A stretch of DNA of 64,000 nucleotides from Clostridiaceae bacterium Marseille-Q4143. Its GTDB lineage: Bacteria > Bacillota > Clostridia > Lachnospirales > Lachnospiraceae. Below the pieces are notes generated by a model. It saw only the letters and a program-made list of their open reading frames with translations. It was not told the DNA's origin and ran no database searches. Positions 1 to 9,391 of this stretch are shown piece after piece. A program made the position numbers and the translations under genes. The number at the start of each line of letters is the position of its first letter. The first letter of the stretch is position 1. The DNA lies in assembly GCA_018228645.1 (NCBI GenBank), contig CP073693.1, positions 124,001 through 188,000 on the forward strand. The letters are read 5' to 3'.

Positions 1-1880
1 TAATCCTGCTTCACCGCCGCCTGAATGCTGTAATGCTCCGGCATATAGGTCTGGATCACGGCTTCTCCGGCCTGCTCACCCCGGCCTGCCCGGCCTGCTG
101 CCTGTGTCAGCAGCTGGAATGTTCTCTCTGCCGCCCGGTAATCCGATGCATACAGCGAAATATCTGCTGCCAGCACCCCGACCAGTGTCACATTAGGAAA
201 ATCATGCCCCTTCACGATCATCTGGGTTCCTACCAGCACATCTGCCTCTCCTTTTCCGAAAGCGGAAAGGATCTTCTCATAGCTTTCCCTTGTTCTCGTC
301 GTATCATAATCCATTCGAAGAACCCGGGCCTTTGGAAAATATTTTTTTACTTCTCTCTCGATCTGCTGGGTTCCCGCCCGGAATCCGGAAATATACGGTG
401 AACCGCAGGTCGGGCATGCTTTCGGCATCCGGATCTGATATCCGCAGTAATGACATTTAAGGCTTCCGTCTCCGTGAAGGGACAAGGTCACATCACAGTG
501 AGGACACCGAATCGCTTTTCCGCAGGACCTGCAGGATACAAATCCCGACAGTCCGCGGCGATTCAGAAACAGCATCATCTGCTGCCCTTTTTTCATTCGG
601 TCGTCCATGGCTGAATACAGTCTCCTGCTGAAGATGCTCCTGTTTCCCGCTTTCAGTTCTTCCCTCAGATCCACTACAGATACCTCCGGAAGGACTGCCC
701 TGCCGATCCGCCGATCCAGCCGGTACCAGCCGTATTGTCCGTTTCTCGCATGAAATGCTGTCTCTACAGACGGCGTCGCACTTCCTAGGATCACAGAAGC
801 CCCGCACAGGGAGGCCCGGTAAACAGCCGCCTCTCTGGCGTCATATCTCGGAACTGTCTCGCTTTTATAAGCACCTTCATGTTCCTCATCGATAATAATA
901 AGCCCAATTTGTGAAAATGGTGTAAACAATGCAGATCTCGGCCCGATCATTACATCAATGCTGCCTTCCCTGGCACGAACAAACTGATCATACCGTTCGC
1001 CGTCCGACAGCCGGGAATGCATGACTGACACCCGATCGCCAAACCGCTCATAGAACCGTCTGACCGTCTGAAAGGTAAGGGCTATCTCCGGAATCAGTAC
1101 AATAGCCTGTTTGCCTTCTTCTGTGATCCGGGCAATCAGTTCCATATAGACTTCCGTCTTGCCGCTTCCGGTCACTCCCTGCAGAAGATAGGTCTTCCGG
1201 ATTCCTTTCTCGTATTCACTAAAGATTCCATCCACTGCCGCCTGCTGCTCCTCCGTGAGCAGCACTGTTCCTTCTTTCTGCTCAAAATGTCCTTCAAATG
1301 GATTCCGATACTGGATCCTGGACTCCTGCACAAGGATACCATCTTCCTCGAATTTTCGGATCACCGGTGCGGTCACTTTATAGCGATCGGCGGCTTCTTT
1401 TTTATCCAGTACGCCGCCATGGTCAAGAAGAGCTGCCAGCAGCCTTGCCTTCGCCCGAAAATTTTTATGAAGCGCATCTTTCAAAAGTGCTTCGCCCTGC
1501 TCTTTGGACACGATAAGCCGAAGCCTGACCTCTTTTTTCTCTGCAATCTCCTGCTTCACCGGAAGTACGGTCTTCAGTGCCTGGTTCATGGTCGAACCAT
1601 AACGTTCCTTCATCCATGCCGCCATGGCAATGAGCTGGGATTCCGCGCGCACGCCGCCTTCCATGATTCTGTCAAGTTCCTTGATCTTTTCCGGCGGATA
1701 ATCCGGTGTATCCGTAAAACCCACCACATAGCCTTTCATGGGCCGGTTGCCGTTTCCAAATGGAAACTGAACCTGCATTCCTGTTTTCAGATGTTCTTTC
1801 AGATGTTCCGGTATCCGGTACTGAAACACCCGGTCCAGTTTCTCGTGGGAGATATCCACGATCACATTGGCGTATTCCAT
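1..1880 (-). CDS. priA: Primosomal protein N' (PriA helicase), C-terminus beyond window
   Basis: PriA is the 3'-5' superfamily 2 helicase that reloads the replisome at stalled forks. 626 residues are visible from the ATG; the 3' end lies outside the window. The N-terminal DNA-binding region covers about residues 1-190. The Walker A motif (GVTGSGKT) is at about 235-242 and the DEEH box at 331-334. Eight zinc-binding cysteines in CxxC pairs lie between about 450 and 492, followed by the helicase motif QAAGRAGRG at 593-601. The start abuts the murE stop with no gap, so it is probably co-transcribed with and translationally coupled to murE. No defects are visible in the part present. Confidence 0.96.
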   Translation of the reverse strand, partial: MEYANVIVDISHEKLDRVFQYRIPEHLKEHLKTGMQVQFPFGNGNRPMKGYVVGFTDTPDYPPEKIKELDRIMEGGVRAESQLIAMAAWMKERYGSTMNQALKTVLPVKQEIAEKKEVRLRLIVSKEQGEALLKDALHKNFRAKARLLAALLDHGGVLDKKEAADRYKVTAPVIRKFEEDGILVQESRIQYRNPFEGHFEQKEGTVLLTEEQQAAVDGIFSEYEKGIRKTYLLQGVTGSGKTEVYMELIARITEEGKQAIVLIPEIALTFQTVRRFYERFGDRVSVMHSRLSDGERYDQFVRAREGSIDVMIGPRSALFTPFSQIGLIIIDEEHEGAYKSETVPRYDAREAAVYRASLCGASVILGSATPSVETAFHARNGQYGWYRLDRRIGRAVLPEVSVVDLREELKAGNRSIFSRRLYSAMDDRMKKGQQMMLFLNRRGLSGFVSCRSCGKAIRCPHCDVTLSLHGDGSLKCHYCGYQIRMPKACPTCGSPYISGFRAGTQQIEREVKKYFPKARVLRMDYDTTRTRESYEKILSAFGKGEADVLVGTQMIVKGHDFPNVTLVGVLAADISLYASDYRAAERTFQLLTQAAGRAGRGEQAGEAVIQTYMPEHYSIQAAVKQD

Positions 1881-3350
1881 CTATTTCTCTGACAGCTCCT
1901 TCAGTACTTCCTGGATCAGTACTCTCTCATCCATGGGATATTTTACCCCTTTGATCTCCTGGTAATCCTCATGACCCTTACCGGCCAGCACGATGACATC
2001 ACCCTTCTCACCATGCTCAATCACATAGCGGATGGCTTCTTTTCGGTCACAGATCTCAATATATTTTCCATCGGTCTTTTCCATACCAATCTTAATGTCG
2101 TTGATAATATCCTGCGGCTCCTCAAAACGGGGATTATCAGAAGTAATCACGGTCAAATCCGCCAGTTTTCCGGACACCTCACCCATTTCATAACGACGAA
2201 GCTTGGAACGGTTACCGCCGCATCCGAAGACACACACCAGCCGTTTCGGATGATATTCGCGCAAGGTGGAAAGAAGACTTTCCAGTGCCATGGCATTATG
2301 TGCATAGTCGATCATCAGAATGAAATCATCCGATACTTTTACAAGCTCAATCCTTCCCTTGGTCTTTACCACTCTAAGTGCTGCTTTCAGATCATCCTCG
2401 GAAACTTTGAAATGCTCACATACCGCAATGGCCACCAGAGAATTGTACACGCTGAAACGACCCGGAATATCGATCTCCACATCCATGTCGAGTTTGCCGG
2501 ACACATGGTATTTTACTCCCAGATATCCCGGTCTGCCGATGAGTTCCATGTTGGAAGCACGATAATCTGCTGCTTCGGAAAATCCAATGGTTTCCAGTTC
2601 ACAGGTATGACCGTCCAATACCATGTGAAAATGTTCATCATCAATATTTGCAATGCCAAGTCGGCACTGACGGAACAACATCCCTTTGCATGCCGCATAT
2701 TCTTCAAAACTTGCATGCTCATTTGGTCCAATATGATCCGGTGCCAGATTAGTGAAAATACCGATTTCAAAGGGGATGCCTGCTGTCCGGTGCATCATAA
2801 GTCCCTGAGAGGATACTTCCATGACGCAGAGCTCGCAGCCTGCCTCCACCATCCGTGCGAAATACTCCTGAATGAGGTAAGACTCCGGTGTGGTATTGCA
2901 TGCCGGAATATGCTCCTCACCGATGATAATCTCGATGGTGCCCATAAGTCCCACCTTGTAGCCTGCATGCTCGAGAATTCCTTTTACCATAAAAGTCGTG
3001 GTCGTCTTTCCCTTGGTTCCGGTAATGCCGATAACCTTCATTTTCTCTGCCGGGTAGTCAAACCATGCAGCTGACAAAAGAGCCAGTGCATACCGGCTGT
3101 CGTCCACCAATACCAGCGTCACGCCCTCCGGCACTTTCACCGGCCGTTCTGCAACGATCACGCGGGCTCCTGCTGCCGCGATTTCTTCTGTATGCTCATG
3201 GCTGTCGTAAGCTGCTCCTTTGATGCAGACAAACATGCATCCTTCTGTCACTTTTCTGGAATCGTATACCAGTGCGCTTATCTCTCCATCCAGAGAACCA
3301 TCTATTACTCTGTAATCTAATCTTTCCAGTAAACCGGTTATTGTCTTCAT
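1881..3350 (-). CDS. murE: UDP-MurNAc-tripeptide synthetase MurE
   Basis: Cytoplasmic Mur ligase that adds the third amino acid to UDP-MurNAc-L-Ala-D-Glu in peptidoglycan synthesis. The 489 residues have the usual three domains: N-terminal UDP-substrate domain, central ATPase with GTKGKTTTT at about 111-119, and a C-terminal ligase domain with DNPR at 405-408. By family knowledge DNPR marks meso-diaminopimelate rather than lysine specificity. The open frame extends 58 codons further upstream, but the ATG at 3350 has an AAGGAGG site six bases away, and the longer form would overlap the neighbouring transporter and its terminator. It heads an operon with priA, from a promoter at 3416-3444. Confidence 0.96.
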   Translation of the reverse strand: MKTITGLLERLDYRVIDGSLDGEISALVYDSRKVTEGCMFVCIKGAAYDSHEHTEEIAAAGARVIVAERPVKVPEGVTLVLVDDSRYALALLSAAWFDYPAEKMKVIGITGTKGKTTTTFMVKGILEHAGYKVGLMGTIEIIIGEEHIPACNTTPESYLIQEYFARMVEAGCELCVMEVSSQGLMMHRTAGIPFEIGIFTNLAPDHIGPNEHASFEEYAACKGMLFRQCRLGIANIDDEHFHMVLDGHTCELETIGFSEAADYRASNMELIGRPGYLGVKYHVSGKLDMDVEIDIPGRFSVYNSLVAIAVCEHFKVSEDDLKAALRVVKTKGRIELVKVSDDFILMIDYAHNAMALESLLSTLREYHPKRLVCVFGCGGNRSKLRRYEMGEVSGKLADLTVITSDNPRFEEPQDIINDIKIGMEKTDGKYIEICDRKEAIRYVIEHGEKGDVIVLAGKGHEDYQEIKGVKYPMDERVLIQEVLKELSEK

Positions 3351-3415
3351 GAAGAACCTCCTTCTTCCTGCTTTTTCGCAGGGGACTTTTTCGCAAAAAA
3401 TCCCAGTTTCATAGT

Positions 3416-3444
3416 AGTATAACACATTTGCTCTACCCTTGCAA
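3416..3444 (-). promoter_or_regulatory. Sigma-A promoter of murE-priA
   Basis: On the minus strand TTGCAA and TATACT are separated by exactly 17 bases. The start would fall about 60 bases upstream of the murE ATG. It lies just downstream of the nhaC terminator, consistent with an independent unit. Confidence 0.6.
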
Positions 3445-3458
3445 TTTTGAAAAAATGA

Positions 3459-3489
3459 AAAAAACTGCCCGGAAAAATTTTCCGGGCAG
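3459..3489 (-). terminator. Intrinsic terminator after nhaC-type gene
   Basis: A perfect inverted repeat (CTGCCCGGAAAA / TTTTCCGGGCAG, 3465-3489) is followed on the minus strand by a run of Ts and a further T-rich stretch. It lies 15 bases past the transporter stop codon. Confidence 0.9.
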
Positions 3490-3504
3490 CCATCTTTGTT
3501 GTCT

Positions 3505-4917
3505 TTATAAAGATGTAAATCCAATGATCAGATATACGATAATCGCCAGCGCACCGCAGCACAGTGCATACGGAAGCTGTGTCTGTACATGGTCGATATG
3601 GTCAGATGCAGAACCGGTAGATGAAAGTACGGTCGTATCTGACAGCGGTGAACAGTGATCGCCGAATACACCGCCGCCTGCTACTGCTCCAAAGCATGCA
3701 TAGACGAGCGTGCCCAGCTCACCACCTGTAAAGGTAAATGCAAGCGGAAGGGCAATCGGCATACAGATTGCAAATGTTCCCCATGAGGACCCGGTTGCAA
3801 ATGCCATGATCGCGGAAATCACAAAGATGATCGCCGGAAGCAGAGCCGGTGTCAGGAATCCTTCGCTCATGGAAATAATATAATCAGCAGTTCCCATGGT
3901 CTTGCTCAGGGAGTTGATGGAATAAGCCAGTGCCAACAGCATAACAGCCGGAACCGCACCTTTCACCCCCTGTGTCAGCGTATCCATAACCTCCTGGAAC
4001 GGAATTCCCTGAATCAACATGCTGATGCTCATGAAAATGATTACAAACAGGAATGCTTCCATGGTCTTCGCAGAGCCAAGGGTTACATAGGTTCCAAGTG
4101 CGATGGTAATGATCATCAGTACCGGCAGAAGGAAGTTCAGGAAAATACGCGGTTTGATGCCTTCATATGGCTGCATCTCCGTCAGCTCTTTTCCGATCAG
4201 CGGAACTGCACCGTCACGAAGTACTTTGCCTTCGTTCATGGCACGCTGTTCAGCCTTTTTCATCGGTCCGAAATCCTTGACGATGCCGGAAGCAATGAGA
4301 CCTACCATCAGTACTGCCAGAATGGCATATACATTATAAGGAATTGCATGCAGGAACAAAGCTGCACCTTCCTCCTCAGTGGCAATACATCCGATTCCCA
4401 CTGCCAGACCGCTAAGATAAGCAGCCCATCCGGTAATCGGCACCAGAACGCTGACCGGAGCAGACGTAGAATCCGCAATGTATGCCAGCTTCTCTCTGGA
4501 AATCTTTGCCTTATCCGTGATACTTCTCATAGTGGTTCCTACAAACAGCGGGCTGAAAGAATCACTGAAGTATACAAAGATTCCAAGTACCCAGGCCATC
4601 AGCTGTGCGCCGCGGCGGCTTAAATTCTTGTCGTGAATCATCTGTGAGAAGCTCTGAATAGCTCCTGTCTTCTGGAAATATGCCACGATAATTGCGATAA
4701 ATGTATTCAGCAGCATAACCCAGGAAAAACTGGTAGTACCAAGGCTTTCCTTTAATAAGGTCGGGAAGCCCAAAGGCCCCTGGCCGGCAAGCAATGTACC
4801 CACGATGCAGGCAGTTACCAGGGAAACAATCGTATTTCTCGTTGCGAAGGAGAGCACGATAGCAATAACGGCAGGAATAATGGAAATAATTCCCATACTG
4901 ATAAGTTCTGATTCCAT
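3505..4917 (-). CDS. NhaC-family Na+/H+ antiporter
   Basis: Polytopic membrane transporter of the NhaC family (470 aa, typical length), with about a dozen hydrophobic segments. The family-typical motif GDHCSPLSDTT is at about residues 419-429, and a second conserved region with FSDSFSPLF lies near 115-125. Members exchange Na+ for H+, and some exchange organic acids such as malate/lactate; the substrate cannot be told from sequence. It lies 67 bases downstream of alanine dehydrogenase on the same strand with no terminator between, so co-transcription with ald is likely. A strong terminator follows. Confidence 0.88.
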   Translation of the reverse strand: MESELISMGIISIIPAVIAIVLSFATRNTIVSLVTACIVGTLLAGQGPLGFPTLLKESLGTTSFSWVMLLNTFIAIIVAYFQKTGAIQSFSQMIHDKNLSRRGAQLMAWVLGIFVYFSDSFSPLFVGTTMRSITDKAKISREKLAYIADSTSAPVSVLVPITGWAAYLSGLAVGIGCIATEEEGAALFLHAIPYNVYAILAVLMVGLIASGIVKDFGPMKKAEQRAMNEGKVLRDGAVPLIGKELTEMQPYEGIKPRIFLNFLLPVLMIITIALGTYVTLGSAKTMEAFLFVIIFMSISMLIQGIPFQEVMDTLTQGVKGAVPAVMLLALAYSINSLSKTMGTADYIISMSEGFLTPALLPAIIFVISAIMAFATGSSWGTFAICMPIALPLAFTFTGGELGTLVYACFGAVAGGGVFGDHCSPLSDTTVLSSTGSASDHIDHVQTQLPYALCCGALAIIVYLIIGFTSL

Positions 4918-4984
4918 TCAGAATGTCCTCCTTTGTTGTAAATAACACTTTTCCTCATATGTGTCTGTGTTTGTGTTTGCGTTT

Positions 4985-6154
4985 CTATTTCAGATGAATC
5001 ATATTTGCAGATCTGGTTACAGTCGCAGGCGGTGCCTGATCCAGCTGACGGTCCGCAATGTCAAGAATCTCCTCCGGACGAATCCATGGACGATTCTGCA
5101 GCGCACTGGTCTCCTCATGAGTCAGATAACCATTGTAAGTAGTAAGACTTCTTCTTAAAAATCCGTCTCTTACACATGCCTCTGCCACACCGTTCTTTGC
5201 AATGCTGCGGAAATGCGGCAATACAGAAGCTGCGTATGCGATAGAAGTAGAGTTCGCAATTGCTCCCGGAATATTGCTGACGCAGAAATGAACGATTCCT
5301 TCCTCAATATAACGCGGATCCTCATGAGTTGTCTCATGGAAGGATTCGATAGCACCCTGCTCATCATTACTGATATCCACGATTACAGAACCCTTCTCCA
5401 TCAGTTTCAGCATAGAACGGTCGATAAGATAATCTTTACATCCTTTCGGCCATTTTACGCAGTTCAGTACCATGTCAGTCTCCGGAAGTAATTTTGCAAT
5501 ATTCTCCTTGGTGGAAATCATAGTATTTACTTGTTCATTGTACTGTCTGCTTAAGGTACGCAGCGTTCCGATATTAATATCCATAACGGTACACCATGCG
5601 CCGAGTGCATGCAGTACGGAAAGAGCAGCCTGTCCTACTACACCGCCGCCGAGGATCAGCACTTTCATGCCCGGTGCTCCGCCGAGACCGCTGACAAATT
5701 TTCCTTTTCCTCCATTGATGGTCAGCATAGATTCAAGACCAAACAAAGCGCCCTGCTTTCCTGCTGCCTCACAGTTTGGAGAACCGTAACGATGAGAATC
5801 CTCTGCGGTAAATGCAGTTACCTTCTTATCAAGCAGTACCTGTACCTCTTCCGGATGTGCTGCCGGATGGATGCAGGTGAAGACAATCAGGCCTTCTCTG
5901 AGCATGCCATACTCGGACGGCTCAAACTCTTTTACTTTTGCCACAAATTCGCAGGTGCCGTAGATCTCTTCTGCTGTATCCACGAGAGTTGCTCCTGCTG
6001 CCGCGTAAGCCTCATCTTCAAAACCGGCTCTTGCACCGGCTCCCTTCTGAACTTTTACCACATTGCCGTCTCCGATCAGGGTTGCAACCTCTCCCGGAGT
6101 AGCAATCACGCGGTTTTCACCTTCTTTGATATCTTTTAAAATACCGATAATCAT
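4985..6154 (-). CDS. ald: Alanine dehydrogenase
   Basis: NAD-dependent reductive amination of pyruvate to L-alanine, or the reverse (EC 1.4.1.1). The 389 aa match the family in length. The expected substrate-binding residues are present: Lys75 in KVKE and His96 in CIHPAAH. The Rossmann motif LGGGVVGQ is at about 167-174, and the C-terminal NIPGA motif is conserved. It is transcribed from a good promoter at 6208-6236, divergent from the carbamate kinase-like gene, and probably leads into the NhaC antiporter. No anomalies are visible. Confidence 0.95.
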   Translation of the reverse strand: MIIGILKDIKEGENRVIATPGEVATLIGDGNVVKVQKGAGARAGFEDEAYAAAGATLVDTAEEIYGTCEFVAKVKEFEPSEYGMLREGLIVFTCIHPAAHPEEVQVLLDKKVTAFTAEDSHRYGSPNCEAAGKQGALFGLESMLTINGGKGKFVSGLGGAPGMKVLILGGGVVGQAALSVLHALGAWCTVMDINIGTLRTLSRQYNEQVNTMISTKENIAKLLPETDMVLNCVKWPKGCKDYLIDRSMLKLMEKGSVIVDISNDEQGAIESFHETTHEDPRYIEEGIVHFCVSNIPGAIANSTSIAYAASVLPHFRSIAKNGVAEACVRDGFLRRSLTTYNGYLTHEETSALQNRPWIRPEEILDIADRQLDQAPPATVTRSANMIHLK

Positions 6155-6207
6155 ATGTATGCCTCCATAATAATTGTGATTTGTGCTTCTTCACTTTACC
6201 ACGGGAA

Positions 6208-6236
6208 ATTATACAGCATAAATATACGTGTTGCAA
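6208..6236 (-). promoter_or_regulatory. ald: Sigma-A promoter of ald
   Basis: TTGCAA, a 17-base spacer, and a perfect TATAAT on the minus strand, about 55 bases upstream of the ald start. Confidence 0.75.
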
Positions 6237-6283
6237 GGAAAATATGCATTTTATAGTTTTTTTTGTTCTTCGCACCGGCAGTC

Positions 6284-6312
6284 TTGCATTTTTTTAGAGA
6301 TACAATTATAAT
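6284..6312 (+). promoter_or_regulatory. Sigma-A promoter of the carbamate kinase-like gene
   Basis: TTGCAT, a 17-base spacer, and a perfect TATAAT on the plus strand, about 70 bases upstream of the ATG at 6384. It is back-to-back with the ald promoter, whose -35 lies 47 bases away. Confidence 0.75.
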
Positions 6313-6383
6313 CTTATTAATCATACAGAGTCAGATAAATACGGCTCTGCAATCATTTACTAAACAGAAACGAGGACCCATCT

Positions 6384-7313
6384 ATGAGCAAAAAGAAAGT
6401 TGTCGTTGCCTTAGGGCACAAAGCGTTGGGAGCTACGCTTCCCCAACAGCAGACCGCTGTAAAAAATGCCGCAAAGGCAATTGCTGATCTTGTGGAGGCT
6501 GACTGCCAGGTTGTCATCTCCCACAGCAACGCACCCCAGGTGGGCATGATCCATACCGCCATGAACGAGTTTGGAAAACAGCATCCAGATTACACCTTCG
6601 CACCTATGTCTGTCTGCTCTGCCATGAGCCAGGGATACATTGGCTATGACCTGCAGAATGCCATTCGTGAGGAACTGTTAAACCGCGGTATCGGACGCCC
6701 GGTTACCACCATTCTGACTCAGGTTGTGGTAAATCCTTACGATGACTCCTTCTACAAACCGGTTAAAGTCATTGGACGTGTTATGACCCGTGAAGAGGCA
6801 GATGCCGAAGAAGAAAAAGGAAATTATGTAACGAAAGTCGAAGGCGGATACAGACGAATCGTCTCCGCTCCGAAGCCGGAAGACATTGTTGAGATCGATG
6901 CCATCCGCACCCTTTCCGATGCAGGACAGGTTGTCATTGCCTGCGGCGGCGGCGGAATCCCGGTACTGAAACAGGCCAACCGCCTCAAAGGTGCCAGTGC
7001 CGTGATCGAAAAAGACCTTGCAAGCGGCAAGCTGGCAGAACTTCTGGATGCAGATATGCTGCTCCTGCTCACCGGCGAGAAGAAGCTTTACCTGAACTAC
7101 GGCAAAGATAACTGCGAACCTCTTGACACGATCAGTGTGGAGAAAGCCCGCAGCTACATTGCAGAAGGACAGTTTGCCGAGAAATCCATCCTTCCGAAAG
7201 TCGTTGCTGCTGTTTCCTTTGTATCCGGAAAACCGGGTCGCGTTACGGTAATTGCTGATCTTGATGATGCAAAAGAAGCGCTGGAAGAGAAAGCCGGAAC
7301 CATTATTAAATAA
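6384..7313 (+). CDS. Carbamate kinase family protein, YqeA-like
   Basis: Amino acid kinase fold protein of 309 aa, the length of carbamate kinases, which make ATP from carbamoyl phosphate in arginine, agmatine or purine breakdown. The nucleotide-binding signature ACGGGGIPV near 191-199 and the segment SQGYIGYDLQNA are intact. The N-terminal phosphate loop reads ALGHKALG where classical ArcC has ALGGNAL, and the second loop reads SHSNAPQVG instead of THGNGPQVG. From memory, E. coli YqeA shares the ALGH pattern, so this looks like that subgroup. It stands alone: no arginine deiminase or ornithine carbamoyltransferase lies nearby. It has its own promoter and terminator. Carbamate kinase activity is likely but unproven. 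Confidence 0.85.
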   Translation: MSKKKVVVALGHKALGATLPQQQTAVKNAAKAIADLVEADCQVVISHSNAPQVGMIHTAMNEFGKQHPDYTFAPMSVCSAMSQGYIGYDLQNAIREELLNRGIGRPVTTILTQVVVNPYDDSFYKPVKVIGRVMTREEADAEEEKGNYVTKVEGGYRRIVSAPKPEDIVEIDAIRTLSDAGQVVIACGGGGIPVLKQANRLKGASAVIEKDLASGKLAELLDADMLLLLTGEKKLYLNYGKDNCEPLDTISVEKARSYIAEGQFAEKSILPKVVAAVSFVSGKPGRVTVIADLDDAKEALEEKAGTIIK

Positions 7314-7326
7314 TCGTTCTTTTTAC

Positions 7327-7376
7327 AAAAAACTGCTGCTGAACAGATCTCTCATCTATCCAGCAGCAGTTTTTTA
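7327..7376. terminator. Bidirectional terminator between carbamate kinase-like gene and dinB
   Basis: A perfect 10-bp stem (ACTGCTGCTG / CAGCAGCAGT, 7332-7370) is flanked by A5 on the left and T6 on the right. It therefore works for both converging genes. Confidence 0.9.
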
Positions 7377-7380
7377 TTTT

Positions 7381-8625
7381 CTATGAATTTTTATCACGCA
7401 GTTCCATCTGTGCTTTTGCTTTACGTGCAACTTGACCAGCTGTATTCATCGTACTTCCCCGCACAATCATTCCATTTCCAAAACGCTTGCGGATATCATC
7501 CACCACTCCGTCCACTTTTTTCTGTTTCTCATGGTTCTCTGTATTTTCAAAAAGAGACATCTGTCGGAAATCATCTGAAGTCAGATCTGTCAATGCCACA
7601 CCAATCAGGCGCAGCGGCTGGCACTGCCAGCATTCATACAGCAAATTTTTTACCTGTACGAAAATTTCCTCCGTTACATCCGTAGGATTTCCCAGTTTTT
7701 TCTGATGAGACCTGGTTCTGAAATCCAGCATCCGGTAAGTGACCGATACACAGCTGCATTTCTTACCGTCTTTCCGCATTCTGGCCGCTACCACATCACA
7801 CTGTGCCAGCAACAGGGAAAATGCCTGCTCATACGTCACAATATCTTCTTCCGTCGTTGTCTCCGCACTGTATCCTTTTGCTTCTTCCCGTTCTCCCCGC
7901 ACCGGAGAATCATCTCTGCCGTTGGCGTACTCATATAACTGATGTCCCGTCTTTTCTCCAAGCAGCCGCTGAATCTCCGTTTCCGGATAACGTGCCATCT
8001 CTCCTATGGTCTTAATCCCCGCCTTTATCAGCTTCTGTTCCGATGCTTTTCCGAGAAACAGAAGATCCCTCACTTGAAGCGGCCACATTTTGGTTGGAAT
8101 TTCCGCTGGAAACAGCGTATGGACTTTATCTGGTTTCTCAAAATCTGATGCCATCTTTGCCAAAAGCTTGTTGGTTCCAATTCCGATATTGACGGTAAAG
8201 CCCAGTTCCTCCCGGATTCGGTCCTTGATTTCACAGGCTAGCTTCACAGGATCCGGATAAATTTTCTGTGTGCCACTCATATCAAGAAAAACTTCATCGA
8301 TGGAGAAAGACTCCATAACCGGCGCATAGGATGCGCATATTTTTTTAAATGCCCGGGAACAAGTTTCAAACAGCGCAAAATCCCCCGGGACACATACCAG
8401 TTCCGGACATTTTCGAAGTGCCATAGATACGGGTTCCCCTGTGGTAACTCCGTATTTTTTCGCAGGAATGGATTTTGCCACCACAATTCCCCTGCGGGAT
8501 TTCGGATCTCCGCCAATGCAGGAAGGAATCTCCCGAAGATCCGGCAGGCCCTCCTTCACACGTCTTGCCGCCTCCCAGGACAGAAAAGCACTATTTACAT
8601 CTACGTGAAAAATCAATCGTTCCAT
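7381..8625 (-). CDS. dinB: DNA polymerase IV (Y-family translesion polymerase)
   Basis: Error-prone bypass polymerase of 414 aa. Palm-domain catalytic carboxylates are in place: Asp9 in HVDVNSAF and Asp110-Glu111 in SIDEVFLD. Fingers, thumb and little-finger regions follow. It is the last gene of a tight operon with a GNAT acetyltransferase and exonuclease III: only 4 bases separate it from xth. Co-transcription with a repair nuclease fits a DNA damage role. No LexA-type operator was recognised upstream of the operon. The converging terminator at 7327-7376 ends the unit. Confidence 0.93.
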   Translation of the reverse strand: MERLIFHVDVNSAFLSWEAARRVKEGLPDLREIPSCIGGDPKSRRGIVVAKSIPAKKYGVTTGEPVSMALRKCPELVCVPGDFALFETCSRAFKKICASYAPVMESFSIDEVFLDMSGTQKIYPDPVKLACEIKDRIREELGFTVNIGIGTNKLLAKMASDFEKPDKVHTLFPAEIPTKMWPLQVRDLLFLGKASEQKLIKAGIKTIGEMARYPETEIQRLLGEKTGHQLYEYANGRDDSPVRGEREEAKGYSAETTTEEDIVTYEQAFSLLLAQCDVVAARMRKDGKKCSCVSVTYRMLDFRTRSHQKKLGNPTDVTEEIFVQVKNLLYECWQCQPLRLIGVALTDLTSDDFRQMSLFENTENHEKQKKVDGVVDDIRKRFGNGMIVRGSTMNTAGQVARKAKAQMELRDKNS

Positions 8626-8629
8626 TGCT

Positions 8630-9391
8630 TTATGATTTTAAAATCAGTTCCACCGGACAATGGTCACTGCCCAGTTGTTCGGAAAGAATTTTGCTGTCTT
8701 CGATTCTTTCTTCCATTCCCTCAGATACTAAAAAATAGTCAATCCGCCAGCCTGCGTTCCGCTCTCTTGCCTTAAAGCGGTAAGACCACCAGCTGTAGGC
8801 ATCTTTCAGATCCGGATAGAGATACCGGAAGGAATCCACAAAACCGGATGCCAGAAGCTCCCTCATTTTATCCCGCTCCTGATCGGAAAATCCTGCATTT
8901 CCACGATTACTCTTGGGGTTTTTCAGATCGATCTCTTCCTTTGCCACGTTCATGTCACCAGTAATGATGACCGGCTTCTTTTCTTTCAGGCCACCCACAT
9001 AGGCGCGGAAATCATCTTCCCATTCCATCCGGTAGTCAATTCTCTTTAATCCGTCCTGGGCATTGGGAACATAGACACACACCAGATAATAATCCGGGTA
9101 CTCTACTGTAATGGCACGTCCTTCCGTGTTATGCCTGTCTTCAAATCCAAGGTCATAGGAGACACTTACCGGCTTTTCTTTTGTAAGCACTGCTGTTCCG
9201 GAATATCCTTTTTTTACTGCACTGTTCCAGTAGATCTCATAGCCCGGAAACTCAAACTCTGCCTGATGCGGCTGCATCTTGGTTTCCTGCAGGCACAGCA
9301 CATCCGGCTGTTCCCTTTCTAAAAACTCCCGAAAACCTTTTTCCATACAGGCACGCAGACCATTTACATTCCAGGAATATAATTTTGTCAT
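8630..9391 (-). CDS. xth: Exodeoxyribonuclease III
   Basis: AP endonuclease / 3' exonuclease of the EEP superfamily (253 aa). Metal and catalytic motifs are present: Glu36 in LQETK, the GDMN motif near 145-150, the WRIDYF motif and C-terminal SDHCP. The frame is open seven codons upstream of the chosen ATG (9391), but that ATG is preceded by a GGGGGAG site and overlaps the stop of the upstream acetyltransferase as ATGA, a usual coupling arrangement. It works with DinB downstream in base-damage repair and bypass. Confidence 0.94.
   Translation of the reverse strand: MTKLYSWNVNGLRACMEKGFREFLEREQPDVLCLQETKMQPHQAEFEFPGYEIYWNSAVKKGYSGTAVLTKEKPVSVSYDLGFEDRHNTEGRAITVEYPDYYLVCVYVPNAQDGLKRIDYRMEWEDDFRAYVGGLKEKKPVIITGDMNVAKEEIDLKNPKSNRGNAGFSDQERDKMRELLASGFVDSFRYLYPDLKDAYSWWSYRFKARERNAGWRIDYFLVSEGMEERIEDSKILSEQLGSDHCPVELILKS

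Noticed and set aside
3351..3524. A 58-codon N-terminal extension of MurE
   Set aside because: It would overlap the neighbouring transporter, its terminator and the murE promoter. The shorter start has a strong ribosome site and the family N-terminus.
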